A stretch of 64,000 bases of DNA. Origin: Bedellia somnulentella (Eukaryota > Arthropoda > Insecta > Lepidoptera > Bedelliidae). The notes below the pieces were generated by a model. The model did no database searches. It had not been told where the DNA came from and saw only the letters and a list, made by a program, of their open reading frames with translations. The DNA lies in assembly GCA_963576735.1 (NCBI GenBank), contig OY755187.1:1302001-1366000 (forward strand), given 5' to 3'. The position numbers were made by a program, and so were the translations under genes. This document shows, piece after piece, positions 63,464 to 64,000 of the stretch (its first letter is position 1; the number at the start of each line of letters is the position of its first letter).

Positions 63464-63868
63464 AAAGGGAATGAGAGTGAATGTGGATAAAACCAAAACC
63501 ATGGTTTTAGAAAGAAGGGGAATATGGCCGAATGCGTTGTGGAGGAAAAGGGAAGATCTTCCGCCAGGCGGTGGTATGCCTGGGGACCGCGGTCCAACTG
63601 TATTAAGTTGGAACTTGTATATATAGTAAATGTTTTTAGAAACTTCGATTGCGCGATGTACGATTTGTATGGCGAGTCTTGATGACGAGTGTGACGTATA
63701 TTTCTTCGTTACGTGTTGCTGTGGAATGTGATTCTTCTTGCACTGTCAGCGTTTCTATGTAGTGCGCGTCATTGTGTACTGACAGTGCGTCGCTACAGCG
63801 TGATTGAGATTAATGGTAAGAGAGTGGAACAAGTGAATGAGTTTGTATATCTGGGAAGTATGTTCACA
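63464..63868 (+). mobile_element. LR LINE internal fragment split by a solo LTR
   Basis: AAGGGAATGAGAGTGAATGT matches LR near 3310. It resumes after the LTR with GAGATTAATGGTAAG and TTGTATATCTGGGAAG (LR near 3395-3440). Reverse-transcriptase C-terminal region, truncated at both ends. Confidence 0.82.
63538..63797. mobile_element. Probable solo LTR, 260 bp
   Basis: Begins TGTGGAGGAAAAGG and ends GTCGCTACA, the usual TG..CA. A 4-bp duplication GCGT flanks it (63534-63537, 63798-63801). It interrupts LR coding sequence cleanly. TGTATATATAGTAAATG near 63615 could be the LTR promoter. Strand not decided. Confidence 0.72.
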
Positions 63869-64000
63869 CTAGGATGCTTAAATCAAAGTTGTAAACAATT
63901 TACTTTAGAAAATTTTAAACTCCAGAGAGTAAATATTTTTTTAAAAAATTTCATTTTCTAAAGTGTTATTTCTCTTCATGGCTGTTGAATAAAACGAAAT

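Overview
The window looks like nuclear DNA from a moth or butterfly (Lepidoptera). It is AT-rich and packed with transposable elements. Helitrons here begin TCTATACTAATATTATAAAG and end in CTAG, and other elements carry CAGTCGCCATCAGATAT or AACCGACTTCAA inverted ends. To my knowledge these are common in lepidopteran genomes. No bacterial, organellar or viral gene organisation is present. Host coding sequence is sparse: one three-exon cytochrome b5-like gene on the minus strand (coding exons at 11428-11544, 14699-14824 and 17314-17433), and one convincing TATA/initiator promoter with a non-coding first exon on the plus strand (about 60177-60373).

Labels used below. LR is an RTE-like LINE (near-complete copy 388-4037, plus 3' fragments). 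S1 is a roughly 245-bp SINE with close to 50 copies or pieces here; it shares its 5' head and 3' end with LR. S2 is a roughly 360-bp tRNA-headed SINE whose 3' end also resembles LR. S3 (5716-6050), S4 (34396-34640) and S5 (tRNA-headed, always found as an inverted or foldback structure) are further SINE families.

Layout. 1-6.6 kb: the LR copy with a 5'-inverted S2 inside it, then a cluster of S1, an S3 and an LR fragment. 6.6-11.4 kb: MITE, S5, S1 and a 200-N assembly gap. 11.4-17.5 kb: the cytochrome b5-like gene, with S1, LR fragments and a deleted piggyBac in its introns. 17.5-24.5 kb: S5 foldbacks, S1 and S2. 24.6-25.35 kb: the GC-rich 3' end of a second LINE type, with a CCHC plus PD..D restriction-like endonuclease C-terminus. 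27.7-28.4 kb: a third LINE. 29.7-54.0 kb: two direct copies of a long segment (A about 29.7-43.0 kb, B about 43.4-54.0 kb). They share an ordered set of old repeats and differ by discrete insertions that give empty/filled site pairs. 55.6-56.2 kb: a broken Cys-rich gene of a widespread arthropod family of unknown function. 56.98-58.70 kb: a 484-bp direct repeat pair. 60.2-60.4 kb: the promoter. 60.6-64 kb: more S1, and an LR fragment split by a solo LTR.

The main biological theme is a LINE and its parasites. LR, S1 and S2 end in the same CCC(C)-loop-GGG(G) stem-loop followed by GTGA and a short tandem tail (TAAG, TATG or TTATG), as expected if they share one reverse transcriptase. S1 also carries the LR 5' head, so it looks like an internally reduced LR derivative. 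All calls come from reading the sequence by eye. Family names beyond domain level are inferences, and most repeat boundaries not fixed by a target-site duplication (TSD) are uncertain by 5-20 bp.
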